Below are positions 58,054 to 64,000 of a DNA stretch of 64,000 bases, one piece after another. Position 1 is the first letter of the stretch. Each line of letters starts with the position of its first letter. The notes beneath the pieces were generated by a model. The model was given only the letters and a program-made list of their open reading frames with translations, was not told where the DNA came from and searched no databases. This DNA comes from Mycobacterium sp. GA-1199. GTDB lineage: Bacteria > Actinomycetota > Actinomycetes > Mycobacteriales > Mycobacteriaceae. The stretch lies in NCBI RefSeq assembly GCF_001500045.1, contig NZ_LQIX01000005.1, positions 62,001-126,000 of the forward strand. The letters are read 5' to 3'. Both the position numbers and the translations under genes were made by a program.

Positions 58054-59229
58054 GTGCAGCTCACCTTCGATGCTGATGTCGAGGCGTTCCGCGCCGAATT
58101 CAACGCCTTCCTCGACGAACATCTTCCCTCCGATGACGTGGCGCTCGAGCGCTCGCGGTCCAGCAGCGACGTGCCGGGCTGGGCTCGAGACTGGCAGCGG
58201 CTGATGTTCGACCACGGCTGGCTGCTGCCCGGCTATCCGCCGGAATTTGGCGGGCGCAACGCGACGATCCTGCAGCAGTACGTCCATCAGCAGGAACTGG
58301 CACGTCGGCGCGTGTATTTGACCTACAACCCGCAGGGCGTGGGCATCATCTCTGCGTCGTTGATCTCGTTCGGGACGCCCGAACAACAGCGTCGTTGGGC
58401 GATCCCGATCCTGCGCGCCGAGATCACCGCGTCACTCGGGATGAGCGAGCCAGGCGCCGGCTCGGATCTCGCGTCGCTGCGGACCGCCGCGGTGCAGGAC
58501 GGGGACCACTTCGTCGTCAATGGGCAGAAGGTGTGGACCTCCGGGGCGCACGACGCCGACGTCCTGCTGACTTTCGTTCGTACCGATCCGATAGCGCCCA
58601 AGCACAAGGGCATCAGCGTGCTGATGATCGCCACGGACCTGCCGGGCGTGGTGCGGCGCCCGTTCGCATCGCTGTGTGATGCCGACGACCTCGATTTCAA
58701 CGAGGTCTTCTTCAACGACGTGCGGGTGCCCGCGGAGAATTTGATCGGACCGCTGAACGAGGGTTGGCGGGTCGCCAACGGTTCGCTCGGGCATGAGCGA
58801 AACATGTTGTGGCTCAGCTATGCGGACCGCCTGCAGGAGCTGGTCGAGGATTTCCGTCCCACCTCCGCACTCGATCGCGACCGGTACGCCGGGCTGGTGA
58901 TGGACAACCAGGCGCTGCGCCTGCTCGGTTCGGTGGCACTCGCGCGTGCCGCCCGCGGCGATGAGGATGTACCCGCTCTGTCGGTGCTCAAACTCCTCGG
59001 CTCGGAGGCGTCGCAGTCGGCGGCCGAGTACGCGGTGGGCGCGGCGGGGGTCGACGCGTTGGCCCATCCGACGTTCTCGGGGCCCTACAGCGCACAGCAT
59101 CTCGAGCTGTACCGGTGCGGCTGGTTCGAGCGCTACGTTCGCACGTTCGGCGGCACGATTGCCGGCGGCACCTCAGAGATCCAACGCAACATCATCGCCC
59201 AGCGACTGCTGGGACTGCCGCGAAACTAG
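58054..59229 (+). CDS. Acyl-CoA dehydrogenase (FadE)
   Basis: This 391-residue full-length acyl-CoA dehydrogenase has an N-terminal helical domain, then ASLGMSEPGAGSDLASL (about 127-143) and KVWTSGAHDADVL (about 160-172) in the FAD/substrate domain, and a C-terminal helical domain ending FGGTIAGGTSEIQRNIIAQRLLGLPRN. It oxidises an acyl-CoA with FAD in the cytosol. The GTG start at 58054 has CGGGAG upstream. It is first in a fadE-crotonase operon under the palindrome at 57988 and diverges from the TetR gene. Unlike the FadE pairs elsewhere in the window, it has no small partner beside it. Confidence 0.9.
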   Translation: MQLTFDADVEAFRAEFNAFLDEHLPSDDVALERSRSSSDVPGWARDWQRLMFDHGWLLPGYPPEFGGRNATILQQYVHQQELARRRVYLTYNPQGVGIISASLISFGTPEQQRRWAIPILRAEITASLGMSEPGAGSDLASLRTAAVQDGDHFVVNGQKVWTSGAHDADVLLTFVRTDPIAPKHKGISVLMIATDLPGVVRRPFASLCDADDLDFNEVFFNDVRVPAENLIGPLNEGWRVANGSLGHERNMLWLSYADRLQELVEDFRPTSALDRDRYAGLVMDNQALRLLGSVALARAARGDEDVPALSVLKLLGSEASQSAAEYAVGAAGVDALAHPTFSGPYSAQHLELYRCGWFERYVRTFGGTIAGGTSEIQRNIIAQRLLGLPRN

Positions 59230-59241
59230 AAGGACTGCACC

Positions 59242-60024
59242 ATGTACATCGAATACGAGGTCGCCGACCGCATCGCGACCATCACGTTGAACCGGCCCGA
59301 GGCCGCCAACGCCCAGAACCCGGAACTGCTCGACGAACTCGACGGGGCGTGGACCCGCGCGGCAGAGGATCCCGAGGTGTCGGTGATCGTGTTGCGCGCC
59401 AACGGGAAGCACTTCTCGGCCGGGCACGACCTGCGCGGCGGGGGACCGGTACCGGACAAGATCACGCTGGAATTCATCATCCAGCATGAAGCGAAGCGCT
59501 ATCTGGAGTACACGCTGCGCTGGCGCAATGTGCCCAAGCCCTCGATCGCCGCGGTGCAGGGTCGCTGCATCTCCGGTGGGCTGCTGTTGTGCTGGCCGTG
59601 CGATCTGATCATCGCGGCCGACGACGCCCAGTTCTCCGATCCGGTGGTGCTGATGGGCATCGGCGGCGTCGAATACCACGGCCACACATGGGAACTCGGG
59701 CCGCGCAAGGCCAAGGAGATTTTGTTCACCGGCCGCGCGATGACGGCCGAGGAGGTCGCTGCCACCGGCATGGTGAACAAAGTGGTGCCGCGCGATCAGC
59801 TCGACTCGGAAACCAGGGCGATGGCCGAACAGATCGCGAAGATGTCACCGTTTGCGCTGCGCCAGGCCAAACGTGCGGTGAACCAGACGCTCGACGTGCA
59901 GGGGTTTTACGCCGCCATCCAGTCGGTGTTCGACATCCACCAGACCGGCCACGGCAACGCGCTCAGCGTCGGCGGATGGCCGGTGCTGGTGAACCTCGAC
60001 GAGATGAAGGCCAGCATCCAGTAA
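59242..60024 (+). CDS. Crotonase-fold protein (enoyl-CoA hydratase/isomerase family)
   Basis: This 260-residue crotonase has TLNRPEAANAQN at the start, GKHFSAGHDL (about 55-64) as first oxyanion loop and GRCISGGLLLCWPCDLIIA (about 107-125) as second. The usual catalytic glutamates in GGCEL/FxxPE are replaced (GGLLL and FSDPVVLMG), so a simple hydratase function is doubtful. The LSVGGWPVLVNLDEMKASIQ C-terminus may form the trimer contact. It follows fadE by 12 bp with AAGGAC upstream of ATG 59242. It ends three bases before the inverted repeat that flanks the DUF559 gene. Confidence 0.84.
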   Translation: MYIEYEVADRIATITLNRPEAANAQNPELLDELDGAWTRAAEDPEVSVIVLRANGKHFSAGHDLRGGGPVPDKITLEFIIQHEAKRYLEYTLRWRNVPKPSIAAVQGRCISGGLLLCWPCDLIIAADDAQFSDPVVLMGIGGVEYHGHTWELGPRKAKEILFTGRAMTAEEVAATGMVNKVVPRDQLDSETRAMAEQIAKMSPFALRQAKRAVNQTLDVQGFYAAIQSVFDIHQTGHGNALSVGGWPVLVNLDEMKASIQ

Positions 60025-60026
60025 TT

Positions 60027-60091
60027 CTTTGCCGCGAGAGTGCGTGTCTGCGCGCGACACACCGCCAGATTTCGACACTTTGCGCGCGCTC
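60027..60091. repeat. Left inverted repeat flanking the DUF559 gene
   Basis: These 65 bases match the reverse complement of 61069-61133 at 54 positions without gaps. The outer CTTTGCCGCGAG end is exact. The repeat holds the TGA stop of the DUF559 gene at its inner edge. It is of the same family as the arms of the 211-bp element at 16283-16493. Confidence 0.7.
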
Positions 60092-60977
60092 ACGCGGCGC
60101 GAGCGTGACGGAGCTGTCGGTCGATCCTGCCTACGAAGTCCGCCGCCCGGTGCCGCACGTCGTCTGAGACGATCGCGATGACGGTCCAGCCGACGTCCTG
60201 CAGGGCGAGTTGGCGTCGGCGGTCATTGCGCAGCACGTCGGGATCGGTGTGCCAATCGATGCCGTCGTACTCGACCGCGACATGACAATCCGGCCATGCG
60301 AAGTCGAGACGTCGCAGTTGTCCGTTGCCGTCGACGACCTCGTACTGCAGTTCGGGCATCGGCAATCCACCGTCGATCATTGCCAGCCGCGCTTCACTTT
60401 CCATCGGGGACTCGGCGCGTCCGTCGGCGAGAGGAAGAAGGTCGCGCACCGCGACAATGCCGCGCCGGCCGGCCTGTCGAATTGCCGCGCCCCACAATTC
60501 GGGTAGCGTGCACGTTCCGGAGCGGAGCGCGGCATCGAGCGTTGCGAGTGCGCGGGGCCGTCGCAAAGCGCGGGCCACTTCGATCGCAGTCCATGCCGGT
60601 GACGTCGCGACCCGGTCGCCCGTGCGGACCAGCGGTGCGCCTTTCCGGCGGTGCACCACAAGACCGTCGGCCGGGCGCAGCTGGTGGCCGGGGGGATTGA
60701 GAACGTGAAGTGCGGCAGGCCCTTCGGTGTCAAAGCCGAACAGGGCCGCGGCGGTCGACAGGCACACCGGTACCGTCGTGCCGCACGACAGGTCCAGTCC
60801 GCGCAGCCGTAGCTCGTCCGTTGGCTCGCCGAGACAGTAGATTCCGTGCCAGATTCGCTCGAGATACTTGGCTTTCAGCACTGATTCGAATGTGTATCTG
60901 GGAATGATCGCCAGGATCTGGGCGCTGGTCGCCACGCCACCTTGCTCGTCGAACAACTGCCTCAGGGCGGTATCCAT
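60090..60977 (-). CDS. DUF559 (VSR-like endonuclease fold) protein with AbiEi-like N-terminal domain
   Basis: This 295-residue protein has an N-terminal winged-helix region, QILAIIPRYTFESVLKAKYLERIWHGIYCLG (about 20-50), like the type IV antitoxin AbiEi family. Its C-terminal DUF559 domain has ESEARLAMIDGG (about 190-201) and RRLDFAWPDCHVAVEYDG (about 222-239). The D-x(n)-ExD arrangement is that of a PD-(D/E)XK nuclease of the VSR type. Such proteins are very common in mycobacteria; their function is not established. ATG 60977 is clear. The gene is enclosed by 65-bp inverted repeats, and its stop codon lies in the left one, which suggests it arrived as a cassette. It is unrelated to the metabolic genes around it. 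Confidence 0.8.
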   Translation of the reverse strand: MDTALRQLFDEQGGVATSAQILAIIPRYTFESVLKAKYLERIWHGIYCLGEPTDELRLRGLDLSCGTTVPVCLSTAAALFGFDTEGPAALHVLNPPGHQLRPADGLVVHRRKGAPLVRTGDRVATSPAWTAIEVARALRRPRALATLDAALRSGTCTLPELWGAAIRQAGRRGIVAVRDLLPLADGRAESPMESEARLAMIDGGLPMPELQYEVVDGNGQLRRLDFAWPDCHVAVEYDGIDWHTDPDVLRNDRRRQLALQDVGWTVIAIVSDDVRHRAADFVGRIDRQLRHARAA

Positions 60978-61068
60978 GGCGGCAATCCTCGCGCCGACGC
61001 GTCAACAGCTCGGACGCAAAGAACACCGTCTGTGGATGAAACCGCCTTTGTGCACAGTCGGTGGCGCC

Positions 61069-61133
61069 GAGCGCGCGCAAAGTGCTGAGATTCCGCGGCG
61101 TGTCGGGTGCAAACACGCACGCTCGCGGCAAAG
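61069..61133. repeat. Right inverted repeat flanking the DUF559 gene
   Basis: This is the reverse-complement partner of 60027-60091 (54 of 65 bases). It lies about 90 bp upstream of the DUF559 ATG and 21 bp from the end of the following FadE gene. It contains CGGCGTGTCGGGTGCAAA, the core of the family also seen at 16462-16493. Confidence 0.7.
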
Positions 61134-61153
61134 GGGGAGCTCGCGGAAATGAA

Positions 61154-61954
61154 CTAGAGGTGGGCGAGGCGGGGGACCGAGCCTCTGGCCCGCAGGCCGG
61201 CTCCGGCTCTCTTGGTGAGTTCGCGTGAGCTGCCGAGCAATCCGTCCAGCACCAGGGCCCGTTTGATGTGCCGGTGCAGATCATGTTCGGCGGTGAAGCC
61301 GATGCCGCCGAGCACCTGCTGGCAGTGCTTGGCCGCAGTCATCGCCGCCTTGCCCGCGGCCGCCTTGGCCAGCATCGCCGTGAGGTCCGCGCTTTCCGTA
61401 CCGGGCAGACCCAGCGTCGCCTCGGCGCCTTCGATCGCTACGAGCGTCTCGGCCAACCGGTGCCGGATGGCCTGGAACGACGCGATCGGCTTACCGAACT
61501 GGACGCGGTCCAACGCGTGCTGACGGGCCAGTGCGAGCATTCCGCGTGCCGATCCGACCAGCCACCAGCCCACCGCGCGACGCGCCTCGCCCATTCGCAT
61601 CAACTCCCCGTCAGGGACCCGGCGCAACGGCAGGTCACCCAGCGTCGGCTCGGTGTTGGCCGTGCGCTCCCAGACCACCCAGCTGCCGCCGGTGTAGGGC
61701 ATTGGCGGTGTACCACCGGGCAGGCCGCCGATGGTCTCCAACAGCACATCGTTGAGAACCGAAGCGTGCGAACCGGTTTCGCCTAGCAGGCGGAACACCA
61801 GCGGAATCGCCTGGTCGGGCGCGTCCGCCAGCATCTCGGCCCAGCCCAGCTCCGCCAGCGCAGCGTCCAGCTCGGCTCCCGAGGCGGACAGCATCGTCTT
61901 GCGCAGGGTGTCTTCGAGCATCGCCAGTGATTCGGCGTCCAAACCGGATTCCAC
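61154..61954 (-). CDS. Acyl-CoA dehydrogenase, short subunit (FadE)
   Basis: This 266-residue protein keeps mainly the C-terminal helical half of an acyl-CoA dehydrogenase: ALDRVQFGKPIASFQAIRHRLAETLVAIEGAE (about 145-177) and KHCQQVLGGIGFTAEHDLHRHIKR (about 205-228). The front half is short and without the SEPGAGSD motif. It therefore looks like the small partner of the preceding FadE in a heteromeric enzyme. GTG 61954 lies three bases after the partner gene's end. It is the last gene of the minus-strand amidohydrolase-SnoaL-FadE-FadE operon. Confidence 0.85.
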   Translation of the reverse strand: MESGLDAESLAMLEDTLRKTMLSASGAELDAALAELGWAEMLADAPDQAIPLVFRLLGETGSHASVLNDVLLETIGGLPGGTPPMPYTGGSWVVWERTANTEPTLGDLPLRRVPDGELMRMGEARRAVGWWLVGSARGMLALARQHALDRVQFGKPIASFQAIRHRLAETLVAIEGAEATLGLPGTESADLTAMLAKAAAGKAAMTAAKHCQQVLGGIGFTAEHDLHRHIKRALVLDGLLGSSRELTKRAGAGLRARGSVPRLAHL

Positions 61955-61957
61955 TCC

Positions 61958-63097
61958 TCACTCCTTACCGAGATCGAGCAGGCGACGGGCGATGATATTG
62001 CGTTGCACCTCGGCGGTGCCGCCGTAGATGCTCGCGGCCCGCGAATACAGGTACTCGGTCCGCCATACGTTGTCTTCGAGTTCGATGCGCCCCGGCAACA
62101 GGTCGCGCACGGTGTCGTAGAGCCGCTGCTCGGCGCCCGCCAGCAACACCTTGTCGATCGAGGTGTCCGCACCCAGTTTCTGTCCCTCGCCCAGCCGGTG
62201 CTGGGTCGCGCGCGAACGGCAGCGCAACGTGTGCAGCGCCAGGTATACCTCGCCGAGATCCGAATCTGAGGCAGTGCCAAGTCCTTTGACTTCGTTGACG
62301 AGGTCGTCGAACCGCGAGTACAGGTAGGCGATGCGCTGCCAGAAGCAGGTGGAACGCTCGTAGGGGAGCAGGTCCATCGCCAGTTTCCAACCGTCTCCGG
62401 GACTGCCCAGCATGCGATCCGCAGGCACCACGACGTCGTCGAAGTACACCTCGCAGAACTCATCGACGTCGTGCATGGTGCGCAGCGGCCGCACCGAGAC
62501 ACCCGGGGAGTCGAGGTCAACGAAGAATGCGGTGATCGCCTCGTGGTTGGGCGTATTCGCGTCTCCGGTGCGGGTGAGCAGGATGCAGCGGGTGGCGTAC
62601 TGAGCGAAGCTGGTCCACACCTTCTGGCCGTTGACCACCCAGTTGTCGCCCTGTGGCACAGCGCGGGTCGTCAACGACGCCAGGTCGCTGCCCGAACCGG
62701 GTTCGGAAAAACCCTGACACCACGACTCTTCACCCGAGAGCAGCCGCGGCACCATCTCCGCGGCCAGTTCCGGCCGGGCGTAGTCGATCATGGTCGGCGT
62801 GAGCACGTCGAGCATCGAATACGGGCCCGGGTGGTCGAGACCGCGTCCCACGACCTCCTCGCCGACGATGGCGCGCAGGATGTCGGGTCCGCCGAGCCCG
62901 CCGGCCGACTCCGGCCAGCCGTAACGCATCCAGTCGGCGTCGTACAGCGCCTTGAGTACCCGCAGGTGCTGGGCTTGATGCGCGTCGAGCGAATGGTCGT
63001 CGGTGAGCGGGGTCAGTTCGCCGGAATCGAATCTGGCGTCCAGCCATTCCCGCAGCCTGGCGCGGAATGTGGCGGGCTCGAAGAGGTCATCACTCAT
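61958..63097 (-). CDS. Acyl-CoA dehydrogenase, long subunit (FadE)
   Basis: This 379-residue acyl-CoA dehydrogenase has the SWCQGFSEPGSGSDLASL motif (about 125-142), KVWTSFAQYATRCILL (about 158-173) in the FAD domain, and a C-terminal SIYGGTAEVQRNIIARRLLDLG. It should oxidise an acyl-CoA together with the short subunit encoded next. The layout mirrors 13601-15488 but with the order reversed. ATG 63097 overlaps the SnoaL-like stop by four bases. Substrates of such heteromeric enzymes in mycobacteria include steroid side-chain CoA esters; the true one here is not known. Confidence 0.88.
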   Translation of the reverse strand: MSDDLFEPATFRARLREWLDARFDSGELTPLTDDHSLDAHQAQHLRVLKALYDADWMRYGWPESAGGLGGPDILRAIVGEEVVGRGLDHPGPYSMLDVLTPTMIDYARPELAAEMVPRLLSGEESWCQGFSEPGSGSDLASLTTRAVPQGDNWVVNGQKVWTSFAQYATRCILLTRTGDANTPNHEAITAFFVDLDSPGVSVRPLRTMHDVDEFCEVYFDDVVVPADRMLGSPGDGWKLAMDLLPYERSTCFWQRIAYLYSRFDDLVNEVKGLGTASDSDLGEVYLALHTLRCRSRATQHRLGEGQKLGADTSIDKVLLAGAEQRLYDTVRDLLPGRIELEDNVWRTEYLYSRAASIYGGTAEVQRNIIARRLLDLGKE

Positions 63098-63522
63098 CCA
63101 GCTTCGGGCCTTCCGATCGCGTGTGGGCGGCCGGAGTCGTGGTCACCGCTGCGCCGAATGAACGTCATGGCACGGGTTTTCAGCCGCCAGCCGTCATCGG
63201 TGCGGACGTAGGTGTCGTTGTAGTAGCCGATGCGCATGTCGTGTTTGGAGTGTTCGATGAAGCACAGTGGCTGCGTCCCCGACGCCTTGTCGGGGTCGTC
63301 CGGATCCAGATGCACCAGTGACGTGCCGGTCATGAACAGACCCTTGGGCGCGGCCTCGACGAGTTCGGGGAAGCGGTTCAGCGTGTACGTGGAGCCGAAC
63401 GCGCTGTACGTCCCGTCCGGGGTGAACACCGAAGTCAGCCCCTCGATATCGCCCTGGGTGATGGTGACGGCGTACTTGGCCAGCAGCTGCTGGATCTCGA
63501 CGAGGTCGTCAGTTCGAGTCAT
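63094..63522 (-). CDS. SnoaL/NTF2-like protein
   Basis: This 142-residue protein has the NTF2/SnoaL cone fold pattern: EIQQLLAKYAVTITQGDIEGLTSVFTPDGTYSAFG (about 9-43) as the N-terminal helices and first strand, and HSKHDMRIGYYNDTYVRTDDGWRLKTRAMTF (about 91-121) as the curved sheet. Members are small isomerases, cyclases or dehydratases, or non-enzymatic ligand binders. Its position between an amidohydrolase and a FadE pair suggests action on a pathway intermediate. It overlaps both neighbours (14 and 4 bp), so it is firmly in this operon. Confidence 0.83.
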   Translation of the reverse strand: MTRTDDLVEIQQLLAKYAVTITQGDIEGLTSVFTPDGTYSAFGSTYTLNRFPELVEAAPKGLFMTGTSLVHLDPDDPDKASGTQPLCFIEHSKHDMRIGYYNDTYVRTDDGWRLKTRAMTFIRRSGDHDSGRPHAIGRPEAG

Positions 63523-64000
63523 GTCGGAAGACCTTACCGCCCTTCATTACAAAGCTGACATCGCGTGTAACACTGATATCGGCGAGGGGATCCCCGGGCA
63601 CCGCGACGATGTCCGCGAGGTACCCCTCGGCGATGCGGCCCAGGTCGCTTCTGTCGATCAGATCGGCGGCGACGACGGTGGCCGCGCGCAGCACGGCCGC
63701 GGGTGGCATACCCCAGTCCACCAACGTGACGAGTTCATCGGCGTTCTTGCCGTGGGGGATGGCCGGGGCATCGGTGCCGACGGCGATCTTCACGCCTGCC
63801 TCGTAAGAGGCCTTGATGGATGTACGCGCCTTCGGAAACATCTCGGCGGCCTTGTCCTGCAGTGCTTTCGGAGCCCGGGACACATCCATGGCCTCGGCGA
63901 GGCGGCGCGTGGTCACCAGCCATCGGTCGTTGTCGACGAGCATTTGGATGGCTTCGTCGTCCATCAGGAAGCCGTGCTCAATGCAGTCGATACCGCACGC
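63509..64000 (-). CDS. Amidohydrolase family protein (imidazolonepropionase-like), C-terminal part
   Basis: The frame is open to the edge of the window; an internal ATG at 63964 is preceded by in-frame sequence ACGIDCIEHGFL, so the true start is outside. The visible 163 residues include the metal-ligand His in IEHG, GTDAPAIPHGKNA with the catalytic/metal Asp, and the C-terminal LADIVAVPGDPLADI (the small beta domain). It is a TIM-barrel metal hydrolase acting on an amide, lactam or lactone-type bond. It is the first visible gene of the minus-strand operon that ends with the FadE pair at 61154. Confidence 0.85.
   Translation of the reverse strand, partial: ACGIDCIEHGFLMDDEAIQMLVDNDRWLVTTRRLAEAMDVSRAPKALQDKAAEMFPKARTSIKASYEAGVKIAVGTDAPAIPHGKNADELVTLVDWGMPPAAVLRAATVVAADLIDRSDLGRIAEGYLADIVAVPGDPLADISVTRDVSFVMKGGKVFRHDSN

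Overview
The window is high-GC, densely coding DNA from an actinobacterium, almost certainly a Mycobacterium or Mycolicibacterium. The evidence is a WS/DGAT-type acyltransferase beside a FadD12-like synthetase and a PlsC-like acyltransferase (the order I recall from the fadD12 region of M. tuberculosis), a mycofactocin-type short-chain dehydrogenase, luciferase-like (F420/flavin) oxidoreductases, paired short acyl-CoA dehydrogenases, and many P450s and TetR regulators. I see no rRNA or tRNA gene, CRISPR array, prophage or insertion-sequence transposase.

Layout. 1-723: the 3' end of a P450 gene, overlapping a gene for an ERG2/sigma-1-receptor-like protein. 640-7535 (minus): an apparent operon of an HSDL2-like dehydrogenase, an acyl-CoA synthetase, a small unknown protein, a membrane adenylate cyclase and two MHS-type transporters. 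7745-19424: an acyl-CoA module with a two-subunit B12 mutase, a luciferase-like oxidoreductase, a CoA-transferase, ferredoxin, FadD, two FadE, crotonase, SDR, thiolase and the MeaB chaperone. 19379-22526: a TetR gene divergent from a four-gene membrane operon ending in orphan cytochrome-oxidase subunit III- and IV-like proteins. 22651-25008 (minus): a KstD-like flavoprotein and an IclR regulator. 25150-45900: about 20 kb of same-strand, mostly overlapping genes that start with mhpC-mhpA-mhpB (meta-cleavage of 2,3-dihydroxyphenylpropanoid-type rings) and continue with a KstD-like flavoprotein, luciferase-like monooxygenase, SDRs, cyclase/formamidase-like protein, FMN reductase, C-C hydrolase-like protein, TetR, [3Fe-4S] ferredoxin, CYP105-like P450, amidohydrolase, two M24 proteins (one without metal ligands), crotonase and a double CoA-transferase. 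A strong hairpin at 45901-45950 ends the run. 45960-51838: SDR, epimerase, PlsC-like acyltransferase, FadD12-like synthetase, WS/DGAT. 52009-57931: quinone oxidoreductase, then a minus-strand P450/SDR/phosphotransferase/SDR operon and its neighbouring TetR gene. 58054-60024: FadE and crotonase. 60027-61133: a DUF559 gene between long inverted repeats. 61154-64000 (minus): two FadE, a SnoaL-like protein and a truncated amidohydrolase.

How it fits together. The content is catabolic: uptake, CoA activation, paired acyl-CoA dehydrogenases, crotonases, thiolase, B12 rearrangement, ring hydroxylation and ring cleavage. The strongest unifying signal is a 15-bp palindrome, GAGAAT-N3-ATTCTC. Perfect copies lie in four intergenic regions (12142, 17307, 25115, 57988), and near-perfect copies occur three times ahead of the P450 operon (57114, 57171, 57197). 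A related extended promoter element lies at 7596, 7705 and 47913. Most of the large transcription units therefore look like one regulon for a complex alicyclic or aromatic substrate, perhaps under the TetR protein encoded at 57215-57931. The substrate and the regulator assignment are inference.
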